Source: Pithys albifrons albifrons
Lineage: Eukaryota > Chordata > Aves > Passeriformes > Thamnophilidae
Direction: 5' to 3'
Assembly: GCF_047495875.1 (NCBI RefSeq)
Contig: NC_092474.1
Location: 2,232,001 to 2,296,000, forward strand
Length of the DNA stretch: 64,000 bases
The position numbers and the translations under genes were made by a program. Position 1 is the first letter of the stretch. Each line of letters opens with the position of its first letter. Under the pieces are notes generated by a model that was given only the letters and a program-made list of their open reading frames with translations, did no database searches and was not told where the DNA came from. Below are positions 1-10,562 of this stretch, piece by piece.

Positions 1-3000
1 GATCACAAATCCAAACCTCTTCTCTCTGTTTATTCTGATAAACTTTCCTGCCTATAGCCTGAAGGTACTGGTGTGTCTGAGTTAGTGAGGACCTCTAAGC
101 TCTTGCTCCAGGAGACTTGGTGCTGGATAGATCTGGGATGCTGAGCAGGGAACTGGAGTTGAGCAGTTGATCTGTGTAGAAAACCTCAATAACAAATGTT
201 GCATTCAGATGTTTTCTTTTTCTTTCCCTTTGAATGTGTGAGATTTGTGTGGAAATCTCCTGCCCTGGTCCTGGAGAGCCCCTCCACTCTCAGTGTGTAG
301 GAGGTTGGTGCTTGGGCTCGCTCTGCCAGCTGGGAACAGGAGTGATTTTGTTTATGTAGTTTATAAAATTGTTCTGTACTGGTGTCTGAGTTGCTGCAGC
401 AAGAGTGAATCAAGCACTGGTGTGTGAGGATCCCAGTGAGTAGCTGGGGAGTCAGAATTCATCTTCTGGAAGTTGAGCTAATTGAGCAGTGCTTAGTGTG
501 TCTGTGGCCACATCCCCATGCACCAACTAATCCTTGCCAAAATCCTGGCCCAACCTGTCTTACAATCTTCTCCAGGCTGAAGAAATGTTTGATGGCCTAA
601 GAAAGGGGAAAAAAAAAAAGAAAGACAAGAGGTCAGCATAGAGTAAATAAGACTTTGACCTTATCTGAAGTATTCCTGTGCACTGAATCTAGCCAAGGAC
701 TCTTGAATAAAACAAGCTTGAAGTTTCTAGGCCAAGTAGGTTTTGAGATACGGTTCTTCGATAAATTGTTAGGGGAGTATTTCAAAGGCTGAATTGCACC
801 TCATTTTTCAAAGTCCCATATCTCACAAACACCGTGTCTGATCTGCCACAAACTTTGTCAATAAATTATCCCCTGGCTACTGATTGTGTATGCAAAGCTT
901 GAGCAAAAAAAGCTGCACAAACCTTCACTCTTATTCTAAACACCTCCCTTCCAGGATACAACCCCTCCTCCCCTGAATATTGGCTGAGGGTTTGGGGGTT
1001 ACTTAACAAAAATTAAAAAAAAAAAAGAAAATCTATAAACCCCAAACTGGTAAAACTGAATGGAAAGGCTAGAACTTGCTATTTTCAAGCTCTTATTTAT
1101 AAGGAACTTGGATAAAAAGGGAAGTTTGAAAATAAATACTTTTAGGTTTCTTTATTTTGTGGATGAGCACCAGGAGAGTGAAAGTAGAGCAAAGGAAAAG
1201 GGAAAGGGATTGGAGGCAGGAGCAACAAATAATTCTAGGACAGCCACTGAGCAGGGAGTCAATAGTGCTTATTGTCACCCTCTGCAGTTTTTATTCATAA
1301 TTGTTAATCTCAAGGAATTGTGGAGCTCTGGCAAATACATTCTTAGAAGAAGGGCTTGATAAATCTGGGCTTTATTTCAGAGGTGTGGACAAAAACTTTG
1401 TGTTTCTCCCCATTTGTACAATTGCACAGATAAGTCTTTTCCAGTGTCTGCATTTGGATCCATGAGCAAGTCATTAACTGCACTGGCAGCACTACTGAGC
1501 AACAAATGGGATAATGACCCTGTACTCCAAGTAATATGTTGATGATATTATAAGGATTCAAATTATTTAATCATTTCATAACAGGCTAAAGGAACTTTGC
1601 TTGCCTATGCTTATGATAATTATTCCTTTTTGCACTGTTCACTTCTGGTTCTCCTTTGATTCCTAGGGAAGTACAAGAACCATAGATTTTATTTTCCCTC
1701 ATAGCTCCATCTTGTCTGAAGCTCCTCAGTTTTTCAGTGGTAACAAATTCAATTAACTGTCACAAAATGAACAACTTGTCAAACTTAGATATTTAATCCA
1801 CACTTGTAATAAGTTTACAAAGAAATCCTTGAGGAAATACCCACTCCACTGACACCCAAAGGGGATTTTGGAATGTTATCTTTTAAGATCTCAGTGATCT
1901 ATTAACATGTTTCAAGTCAACATTTCTAAAGAACCAAAAGTAACTGAGTTGGGGAAGTGTTTTCATCGCCAATCAATTATTTCAGCAATTTGTGTTAAGC
2001 ATCAAATTGAAATCCTATCAATCCTCATTAAACAGATATAATCAATATCAGTAATTTAGAAATTAGAGAATATCTTCATTAATTTCCCCTGTTAAGTGAG
2101 GTTTAAAAGACATTGCATTATTATCCAGCTATTATTTTGTCACAGTATGAGCTTTAAAAGCAGTTTTTCAGCGTGCTGATGTGCCTTGCTAACCCATACC
2201 AAGCCAATAAACACCTAAGAAATCAGTGAATAAGGAAGCACCACTTAAAATGCATTTTCATCAGATGCTGCATTTTTTTTAAAGCTGCTGCCTAATAGCA
2301 GCACTTTTGAGCAGAGCCATCACTCTGCTTTTATTTCAAATACTGTTGTGGTTTTAGTGTTGCGGGTTGGTTGTTTTTTTTTTTTAAAGTGCATTTCTTT
2401 TGCTACCAGCTGAAGCTGCTGGGCTCCCCCACTCCCTGCTGACCCTCCCAGTGCTGCTGTGGCACTGGGGAGGTGGGACACAATTACCAGTTGCTGGAGA
2501 TGCTGTGGAGCAGACCCAGGATATGAAACTGTGTTGGTGAGCAGTGTCTGTCAGCAGGCTGGGATGAAACAAATGGGGGGGGCTCAGATATTGGGGCTTT
2601 CCTCTGTGCTCCTGAGGTACAACTGCTGCAGGACTAGAACTGGGGATTAGACTCTCACAGGAGAGGAGCAGTGTGAGCAGAGGGGGAGGATTGCTCCTGA
2701 GGGCTTTGACCAGCACACTGAGCTTTGCTGCTTCCACCTGCAGAGTCCCCTCTGGTTCCCCTTTGGCTACAGCAGTCCCAGAATGACCATATGTGGTAGC
2801 AGAGGGGACCACATTGTTGGCAGGGTGTATCTGGAAGCTTGTGTGGGAAACTGTTCTACACTGCTGGTGAGATCCAAGAAAACCCCTGATGAAGTGAGTG
2901 TGTGGTTTTCATGGAAAGCTGTGCATGAGTGGGACTTCAGTGTTGGCCCCATCCATCACAAGTCATGACTCTTATCTCTGCAATGCATAGAAGATACGGT

Positions 3001-5161
3001 TGATGAAAAAGCTCTAGGTGATTGTTTCTCTTCTCTGCATATGTGTCAGGAGCTGCTTAGAGCAAGCTTTGTGTTTGTTGGTGGCATGTGAAACAGTATC
3101 TTCCAGGAAACTTCAGAAATATTTTATGAAGTGTAGTAATAAAAATATCCATGTGGTACAGCCCATGCAAAATAACACTTTTGGCTTGGAGCAGCATGTA
3201 CAGTTTCTGTAGTGCACACACAATGCTTTCACAAGAAACCCTTGCAGATGGATTTCATCTCTCTGGTATTTTAATATCCATTATTCAACTCCAAGATGCC
3301 GTTCTGGGATGGTTGTAGAAGTAGTTACCTGTGACAGACCTTTCCAGCTCAGATCAGGGCTGTTTTGCACTCGGGTTGGCTCTGCCAGGTTGCTCCTGGG
3401 GAGACCTCAACAGCTCTGCTGACCCCATTAACTGGGGACTGTGGGGCCCCTCTGCAGGGCTGGAGCTCTGGGGGTGGTGGTGCTCCTGATGGGATGTGCA
3501 GGGCTGAGACTGTGGGAAAATCCTGCAAGGGAAGCTGTGCTTCCTGGGAGGGCTCTACCAGAGGGGTGATCTGGACCACCTTTGAAGAAAAAAACCTCAA
3601 GATGTATCAACTAATTAACAGAGCTCAGATAGGGGTTTTGCTTTGTAGCTTCTGCTGCTGTGCTCTGTGAGGAGTTTGCTACATGCTAGATCAGGATCCT
3701 CCTGTGGCTGTGCTTGATCTCTCTGCTGGTCTTTTGAGGTCTATAAAGTTTGACTGATATGAGCAAAGCGAGTATGCCCAAAGGACAAGCTGGGCAGTTG
3801 TTCAGCATTGGTATTTCTAGATCTGATGAAGAATCACATGCAAATGACCCCTAATGAATGTTAATTACTGGGAGAGTACATATTTTGCTCGAGTCCTTTT
3901 TGGCAGCTTGGGCAACTTTATTTTTATATGCCTGGTACTTGAAATGTTTGATTTTTAAAACAATAATCATCTGTAATTACAATTGCTTTAATGAAAGTTG
4001 CAGGGCTTATATGATCTCTGTAGAAAAACTTTATGAATTCTTCTATCTAGGCAGTGATCATCTGGCTCTTGCCCCAAAAGAGCAGTGCAGGGTTTTCTTG
4101 CCACTCATGGATTTATTTGCCCACCTTCCCCAGTTTGGATCCTGTGATTTCTATTAACTGGAGATCATGAGGCCTGAATATTTTGCCCAGAATGTCTGTG
4201 GGTGGAAGCCCAACTGTCATCTTGACTTAGTCCTGATTGTGACACTGGAGGTAGTTGCCCTCTGTACAGCTCAGCTTCCCATGATTTGCCTGATGAGCAG
4301 CTTGGACATCAGCTGAGTTTGCTGAGCAAAACTCCAGTGCAGATTTCCCCTGGTCCTGGGCATGGCAAGGCAGGGAGGTGCATCCCCAAGATGCAGAGGC
4401 AGCAAGGACCTCCTGCTCTTGGTGCTGCAGGAAGCAGGACAGGCACTGGAGGAGGGCCTGGGTCTGAGCTGCCTGGGGTACCTTAAGCTCTAATGGGTGC
4501 CAGAGTGCTGCTTCCAGTCCTGATTTTATGAGCTTTGTGGCAGTCCCAAGCCATGGCTCTGCTGTAAGAGAGCTGGGATGACTCAGCTGTCAGCTGATCA
4601 GACAAGATGCCCCGCAGTCAAAGTCCTTTTGTGTCCAGACTCAAAAGGATGACAAGGTTCAGGGTACCCTTTGCTGCCTGTTTGGGGACAGTTGTATATC
4701 ATCACCTCAGCACTGTGAGTGGGCAGGAGGAAAGTTCTGCTCTCAGAAAAGTTCTGCTCCCAGACTTTCAGTGCAACCCCTTCTAACAAACCTGTGCCCA
4801 AAGTCTTGCTGTTTTTCTGTTTAACTGTGTGACCTGAGAGAGCCCCAGCTGTGTTGGCTTAACTGGGCTTATTTCTGTGGTCTGTTTGAGCAGTTATGTT
4901 TCCTTTTCATAACTCGTCTGGAGGAACATCTGACTTTGTGAAGCTCTCCATGGTGAGCTTGTCCCACACAGCTCTGCAGGCAGGTCACGTGTTGTGTTTG
5001 GCAGTGCTGGCGATGAACCTCCAGTGACAGCAATTCAGAGCCCTCGTGCCCATTTCCACTGGAGCTACAATCACTGGCTCTGTGACAATTTCCTGTCCTG
5101 ACTCATAGCTGCTGAGTAATTTTTAATTTTATCTCCTTTTGGAGGGAAATGGTATTTGGTC
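1..5161. other. Unique non-coding DNA, no gene seen
   Basis: No open frame here shows protein-like character beyond chance length, and no repeat family was recognised. Short A-runs occur near 609-619 and 1014-1026 and a T-run near 2371-2384. The stretch 1980-2165 is AT-rich with many ATTA and TAAT cores and may be a conserved non-coding block, but nothing stronger than its composition supports that. The rest appears to be ordinary intergenic or intronic sequence. Confidence 0.6.
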
Positions 5162-6105
5162 TCAGATTTCTTCTGTTATTAGTTTTAGTGTATCACAAGG
5201 TTTAATAGCTTTTGGTTCACACTTTATTTTTGCTATTAACACTCTTCCAGTTTCAGGCTGGCTGCTGCAACAACGTAATTGTGTGTTAGGTTCTGAGCTG
5301 GAGTAACTTCTTGAAATGGTTGGAATAACTTTTGGAGTGTTTTGATATAACAATCCCTGTCTGTCTTTCCTCATCTCTGGCCTATGATAGGTGACCTGGG
5401 AAGAGGTATAAAACCTACACAATGGATCTATCCCAAATGTGCACTTGAAGGAGGCTTTTTGCCTCACAGCAGGAGGTTGGATACATCCTTTTTGTGCTTG
5501 TTAATCACACTGATGATTTTTTGCATTTTAGCAACACTGAAAACATGTTGAGCTTTGCTCTTAAATGCATCATCCAGCTCATGCGCAGGATCTTCAATAT
5601 GCTTTGATTTATAACAATACTGATGGTGAATGGACTTCTCTGTTATCAGTTGGGTGGAAGAAAGCAGTAAAACCCTGTTCAGATGAGTCTTGCCTGGTGA
5701 TTTGGGGCACTGTCTTTCCATGATGCTGTTACTGCCAAAGGATACAGAGCAAATATTCTTGCCAGAGCTCAGCAAGTGAGTGGAAACACTTTCTTGGTTC
5801 AATGAATCCTGCATCAGGCACATAAAGCTCAGGCACTTCAGGAAGCCACTGTGGAATGTACCTCGGTAGTTCAACATGGTGTATTTTTCAGATGGCAGCA
5901 GTTTTCTTCTTTTTGTTGGTGTTAGAGGCACATGGCACTTAATTCTCACTCCCTTTGGGCTTGTAGCTGAGATAAGGTGGGTAGGTTTTAGTGTTGCTCT
6001 CAGATAGCAGGTAAACTGCTCGAGATGTTTAAATTGGGAATATGCTAAGCATTCAGGAGTGAAGAGCTCTGAGCTCCAGGGAAAGTGCTTGGGAAGTGGA
6101 ATAAT
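5162..6105 (-). other. Pair of abutting open frames, unassigned (possible exon or decayed gene)
   Basis: Two long open frames follow each other on the minus strand. The first is open from 6105 to a TGA at 5464-5466 (about 213 codons before the stop). The second, in another frame, is open from about 5500 to a TGA at 5162-5164. They overlap by about 37 bp, so one frameshift in 5464-5500 would make the whole 940 bp open. The first frame, after a GTG at 5949, begins with a basic patch (KRRK) and ends in a lysine-rich segment; its codons are rich in CTG, AAG, CAG and GGC, which looks coding-like. I see no known domain, no ATG in a strong context near the upstream edge and no clear splice sites. 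A CpG-rich islet lies just upstream at 6175-6580. It could be a retropseudogene, a terminal exon or chance; I do not recognise the protein. Confidence 0.2.
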
Positions 6106-6174
6106 TCAGCGTGTGGCAGAGCCAGAGGCTGAGCTCTGCCCCAGCTTTAGCACAATGCTGTCTGAGGGGAGGAT

Positions 6175-6580
6175 GAGAAGGAACGGTACAAACAGCAGAT
6201 GGAAGGGAAGGCAGACGGCAGCAGCCAGGGTGAGGGCATGTGGGGGTGAGGAGGACAGTCTGGCTCCCGCCCAAGGGACTTGGGTGCCTCCCAGACTCGC
6301 CGAAGTTGCTAAAAGCTCGGCTTGGCTGCCAGCTTCCCTCCGCCGTACTCCAGGGAGGGAGCTGCTGGCGGGTGCCAGAGCACCAGCATCGTAGGTGGGA
6401 GCAGGATCAGACCCTCTCTCCCTTGGCGGAGCTCTCTCCCACTGCTGCGGGCGGCTGGAGCTCAGCCCTCCCCATCAGCAGGGTTTGTAATGGCTGGAAG
6501 GGCTGCTCGGAGCGCTGCGAGGCTCGCACGGCGCTGGCGCCCGGCCAGCGGCAGCAGCAGCTTTTCTTTCCTGGCTAATC
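6175..6580. promoter_or_regulatory. CpG-rich islet, possible promoter or first exon
   Basis: This block of about 400 bp is GC-rich (roughly 60%) and holds about 23 CpG dinucleotides by eye count, while surrounding DNA has about one per 100 bp or fewer. The densest part is 6505-6560. A good plus-strand splice-donor match (AGG/GTGAGG) lies at 6230-6231. A short ATG frame starts at 6490 and ends at 6583; it encodes an arginine- and alanine-rich peptide, probably a by-product of the GC-rich composition. In birds such islets commonly mark promoters, so this could be the start of a transcript on either strand. No TATA box or other core promoter element was recognised. Confidence 0.4.
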
Positions 6581-6745
6581 GCTGATAAAACAGGAAGACC
6601 TTGATCATCCCTTTTGACATGAATAACGATGTTATCTCCTGTGATGTATGACCCGGAGCCAGATAACGTCCTCTGGCAGGCCTTTTTTCTCGTGAGATGT
6701 AAAATACAATGATTATGTTACAAGGGGGAGATAAAGTGGCACAAT
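6575..6745. promoter_or_regulatory. Conserved-looking AT-rich block beside the CpG islet
   Basis: Directly downstream of the CpG islet the sequence turns AT-rich but keeps several GATAA/TTATC cores (around 6580, 6631, 6662 and 6730), a TTGATC element and a few CpGs. Dense GATA-type cores next to a CpG islet suggest a regulatory element. The call rests on motif density and texture only; no alignment was possible. Confidence 0.3.
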
Positions 6746-8558
6746 CTTCACTAGTTCAAATAACTAATTGAAGCAGGAACTAGTGGAAATGGCTTCCTTT
6801 GTTCCCCAGCCATTGTTGATATAACAGTGCTTATAATGAAAGCTGAAACTGTTGCCCTCTTTTTCTTTTTTTCCCCTTCTCTATTTTTTTCTCTTTTCAA
6901 CTCAAGTGCCTTCACTTCTGCTTCCCTCTCCCTGTTTCCCTGGGGGAGCTGAGGACAGCGGTGATTTCTAGCAAGGAATCCTGTTTTCCTGCAAGTCTGG
7001 TGTGTGAGCAGCAGGAGGATGAAATCAATAAGCAGCACTCATTCTTTGTTTCCCTAGAGGACTTTTGAGAACAGAAAAATTGAGACCAGTGCTCTCTAAA
7101 CCATAATTACACATTTTTTTTATTTTATTTGCTTTCATTTTTTTGAAAGCAACAAACCTAATTACCTGGTAGGAATGGTCACCAGGGATATATTGGTATT
7201 TCAGTGAGTCTACAATACTTATCACAATTGAGTTCAAATATTGAGAAAAAAAGCTCCCCAACCCTCAGGCAGGTGGGTGTAAAAAGCAGGAGGGGGAACA
7301 GCACAGCTTCACACCAGGAGTGGTGCTGCACACTTGGGGTACACACACTGAAAGGTGTTGGGAGGCTTGATGCTGCAGAGTATGGTTTGATCACTAGAAA
7401 AGGTGTGATGATTTCCCCCCCAGGTGGGGCAAATGAGCCTTTTTGAACCAAAATTGGCTTCAAATGTGAAACAAGAATTCCTTCCTTTAAAAAAACCTTA
7501 ACATATTCCTTAAGATGATTTAGTAATGTCTATATTACCTAGAGGCCAGCATTAAATATGAGCTTTCTGTCAAAGGTATCTGCTGTGGGCTTTGCACTTG
7601 TAGTGGGTGTTGCACTGCTGAGGAACAGACTGTGGCCTGATTGGCTTGATAACCTGCACAGATGAAGTCAATAGAGATGTAACCTATCATGTGGCACAGA
7701 GAATTTAAGAGACTTGCTTATATTCCTAGATGACTGTACCAATTTTATAATGAAATTAGACTTCTGCTCTCGTGATCTCAGTACAGCATCAAAGGTTTAT
7801 CTGATGTCTCTCAATTACTAAACTTTAATCTTATTGGGATTCATTTTATGGCACTTTTGGCAAAACATCTGACCTGTGTGATGCAGACTTATTCCAGCTC
7901 TTTGCCCTTGGACTGTAGACTCTGCAAAGCCAGAGGGTCTGAAGCTGGTGCTTTCTTCATTCTTGGGGTCCAGACCTATGAAGTTCTACTCCCACAACCT
8001 CCCCCAGCTGCCAAGCCCAGTAATCTTGCCTTGAGCTCAAGTTGGTGAGGAAAAGGTGACTTTCAGCCAGCTGAGAATGTTTGCCTGAGTGCCTGGGCTT
8101 CACAAGGCATTTGAATGACCCAACTTAGCATTTTATTAATCATAGAACTACAGGAGGACCCTGACAGCACAAGCAGCAGCCCCCTCCACGAGCATGAGCT
8201 GCTTTGGTGTCCATCAGCCTCTCTGCTGCAGGGATTGTGCTGTTTGCTGTGTTTTGCCATGTTTGTGTTGCTGTGCTCTTTGCTGCATCTCGCCCAGTGC
8301 CTGTTCCTACATGTTTCCTTTCCCCACTGCTGGGGAGGAGATCCCTGTGCCTGGCTGAACCAGCTGAGGACCGAGAGGTGGCAGGAGGATGAGGAACCAC
8401 AGGGCACCATGGTTCAGAGCAGGCCAGGTGAAGGGGTGACTGAAGCAGATGCAGGATGGTCCAAACACTGAGTGGGATAAAAACCTGTTTGCAGCTGAAG
8501 TTGTGCTCCCCAAACACTGCTGAAGGGGGGTGAGGAAGCTCAGAGCTGGGTGACAGCA
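6746..8558. other. Unique non-coding DNA, no gene seen
   Basis: Nothing recognisable as a gene or repeat family. A pyrimidine-rich stretch occurs at about 6855-6902. Open frames in the 8.0-8.5 kb part lie in GC-richer sequence, overlap each other on both strands, and look like chance. Confidence 0.55.
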
Positions 8559-8640
8559 GGGCACCTGGGTGCTATTTCTGGCTGAGCTACTGTGTGACCT
8601 TGAGCAGCTCCCTGCACCTCTGAGTCACAGCTCTGCCTTC
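8559..8640 (+). repeat. Old MIR-like SINE remnant
   Basis: The order of short blocks matches the core of the MIR/CORE-SINE family: a 'ctgggt...ctatttctggct' block near 8565-8585, 'ctgtgtgaccttgagca' at about 8590-8606, then a degenerate 'cacctctgagtcacag' block at about 8615-8630. The expected later 'cctcatctgtaaaatggg' part is not clearly kept. The copy is very diverged, as expected for an insertion predating birds. Plus-strand orientation follows from the block order. Confidence 0.55.
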
Positions 8641-9024
8641 CCAACTGCTGAGTGAGTGGGATGGGAACACCAGCTTTGTTTGCAAGGGTGTCATGTGGTG
8701 CAATTTTGTAATTAATTGAATATAGAAATTTTTTTTCTGTCATAAAAAGGCTGCACTGCAATAGTCTGACCCTCCCAGTGTTTGTGTGCAGGCTGGGAGT
8801 GTGGCTGAACCCATTGAGTTCCAGAGGGTGCTTTGTTCCCCATAAGTGCAGGAGGAAATATTTGCAGAATTGGGACTCGTGTGGAAAGTTTTATGAGTTA
8901 CCACATGGCCACTGTGCAAATCAATTACTGTAGTAGGTCTGTAATGAGACAAACTCACAAAACAGTTACTGATTCTACAGCAACTTGAGCAGATGCCAAA
9001 AAATGTGGCCAATAATTAGTGATG
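8641..9024. other. Unique DNA, nothing recognised
   Basis: No gene, repeat or clear regulatory pattern was seen between the SINE remnant and the next conserved-looking block. Confidence 0.5.
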
Positions 9025-9310
9025 CCCTGACGGATCCGGCGCTTCTCGGCAGCATTTGCTCAGTGTGTGGTTCACAACGCAGCTGATTCTGGACATGGTC
9101 CCTTTTGCAAGGTCAAATTAGCTGTTATTTTCTATAATATTTGTTTTTGTATCAGTCTGTTATAGACCCAGCCTAAACCCTTTCAGGTGTAAGTATAAAG
9201 CTTAAAAGCTTTTCCACAGCTCCACCCTTACGAATGGGTTTAATCCTTTTAACAAAGCTCTGATCTGACAGTTTATTTCGCTCTAGGCTTTAGCTTCAGT
9301 GGTTGCAGCC
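9025..9310. promoter_or_regulatory. Conserved-looking block with a CpG cluster at its left edge
   Basis: The first 60 bp (about 9029-9080) hold five CpGs, against a CpG-poor background. The rest is AT-rich with a CAGCTG E-box-like site near 9081, an AGGTCAAATTAG nuclear-receptor-like half site near 9110, and CTTTAGC and GGTTTAATCC elements further on. There is no open frame and no repeat match. The texture resembles vertebrate conserved non-coding elements, but no comparison was made. Confidence 0.28.
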
Positions 9311-10221
9311 AAAACCTGACAAGTTCTTCTTGTTAATTCTGAATGTATTATCCAGTGACAAATGTATCTCCCACTTATATGTGACACTGAGAATGAAATG
9401 CATATGATCAAATTTCTTATAGCTGGAGTGGGGCTGGTTGTTAAGAACATCTCCATATCTTTACAGTATGACAGTCAATCCAAACCCATTCTTTCTCAGC
9501 AGCATATCTCAGCCTAGTTTGGGACAGTCATGATGGGTTGCAATCTGCTGCCATACTCTGCAAAGATTAAAGAAAGGCTAAAAATAAACCTGTCACTTTC
9601 CCTGGACACTTTCTTGTGAAATGCAAAGAGATACGTCACTAGAATGCAAAATAAATTCATATAGACTTTTTTATGCTGTGTTTTTTTTATGGACAGATGG
9701 AGTCAGTGTCATTTCTGATTTCTCATTTCTAAATACAGTGGTGTTATGTACAGCCTTCTACCTGAAACTTGTCTTGGAAGCCAAAAGAGAATAAAATGGT
9801 TTTTTACAATAAAGCCAAAAAAGTTCTTAATTCTTATATGTTTGCCAATATGCAGGATACAGAAAATGTATTTGATGAACTCAGCCTCCTTCTCTGCTCA
9901 TAAAGTATTGGGATGATGATGAAATATATTTTTTGGAATATAGTCTGTGTCCTGAAGTTGGGGGTCCTCTTGATTTCTGTAGGACTGATCTTTTGGTAGT
10001 GTTCTAACACCTCAGCAGGATGACTGCATGGCATGGACTGAGAGCCAGATCTCTGCCTGTGTGATCCTGTCCTGCACTTAATCTCTCTTAAGCTGATCTG
10101 TATATCCTGTGTGTTTGTCTGGGCCCATAACCCATTGCTATTTGCACCCAGTCCTGAGTTTCCTTCTTATCCCCGTGCTTTTCTGGGGCTGTGTTCCCTT
10201 AGAGGCTGTTGATAGCTGAAG
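9311..10221. other. Unique AT-rich DNA, no gene seen
   Basis: Ordinary AT-rich sequence with no recognised repeat and only short chance open frames. Confidence 0.5.
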
Positions 10222-10562
10222 ATCATAGAATCATAGAATTGATTGGGTTGGAAAAGACCTCCAAGATCATCAAGTCCAACCCTTGGTCCAACTCCAGTCC
10301 ATTTACCAGATCATGGCACTCAGTGCCACGGCCAATCTGCATTTAAAAACCTCCAGGGATGGGGAATCCACCCCCTCTCTGGGCAGCCCATTCCAATGCC
10401 TGAGCACTCTCTCTGGAAAGGATTGTTTTCTGATCTCCAACTTCAATTTCCCCTGGCAGAGCTTGAGCCCATCATGCCCCCTTGTCCTATTGCTGAGTGC
10501 CTGGGAGAAGAGACCAACCCCCACCTGGCCAGAACTTCCTTTCAGGCAGTTCTAGACAGTGA
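10222..10562 (-). mobile_element. CR1 LINE, 5'-truncated 3' end
   Basis: This is the 3' end of an avian CR1 retrotransposon in reverse orientation. The element's terminal octamer-type tail reads here as repeated ATCATAGA at 10222-10239, followed by the conserved 'gattgggttggaaaagacct' block. The reverse strand keeps an open frame for the last 73 codons of ORF2, including the [17 protein letters not shown] block, ending at a TAA at 10303-10305. The copy stops abruptly near 10562, inside the sequence encoding the '[11 protein letters not shown]' region of the other copies, so it is more severely 5'-truncated than the copies at 21.5 and 36.7 kb. No target-site duplication is evident, as is usual for CR1. 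Confidence 0.95.
10303..10562 (-). pseudogene. CR1 ORF2 C-terminal fragment (broken)
   Basis: About 80 residual codons of the far C-terminus of CR1 ORF2, the endonuclease/reverse-transcriptase polyprotein. This part lies after the catalytic RT domain and contains none of its active-site residues. The frame is uninterrupted from the truncation point to the native stop, but no catalytic domain remains, so it cannot make a working enzyme. Confidence 0.85.

Noticed and set aside
6490..6585. Arg/Ala-rich 31-residue frame resembling a mitochondrial targeting peptide
   Set aside because: Composition is explained by the CpG-rich islet, and there is no downstream coding sequence or splice donor at its end.
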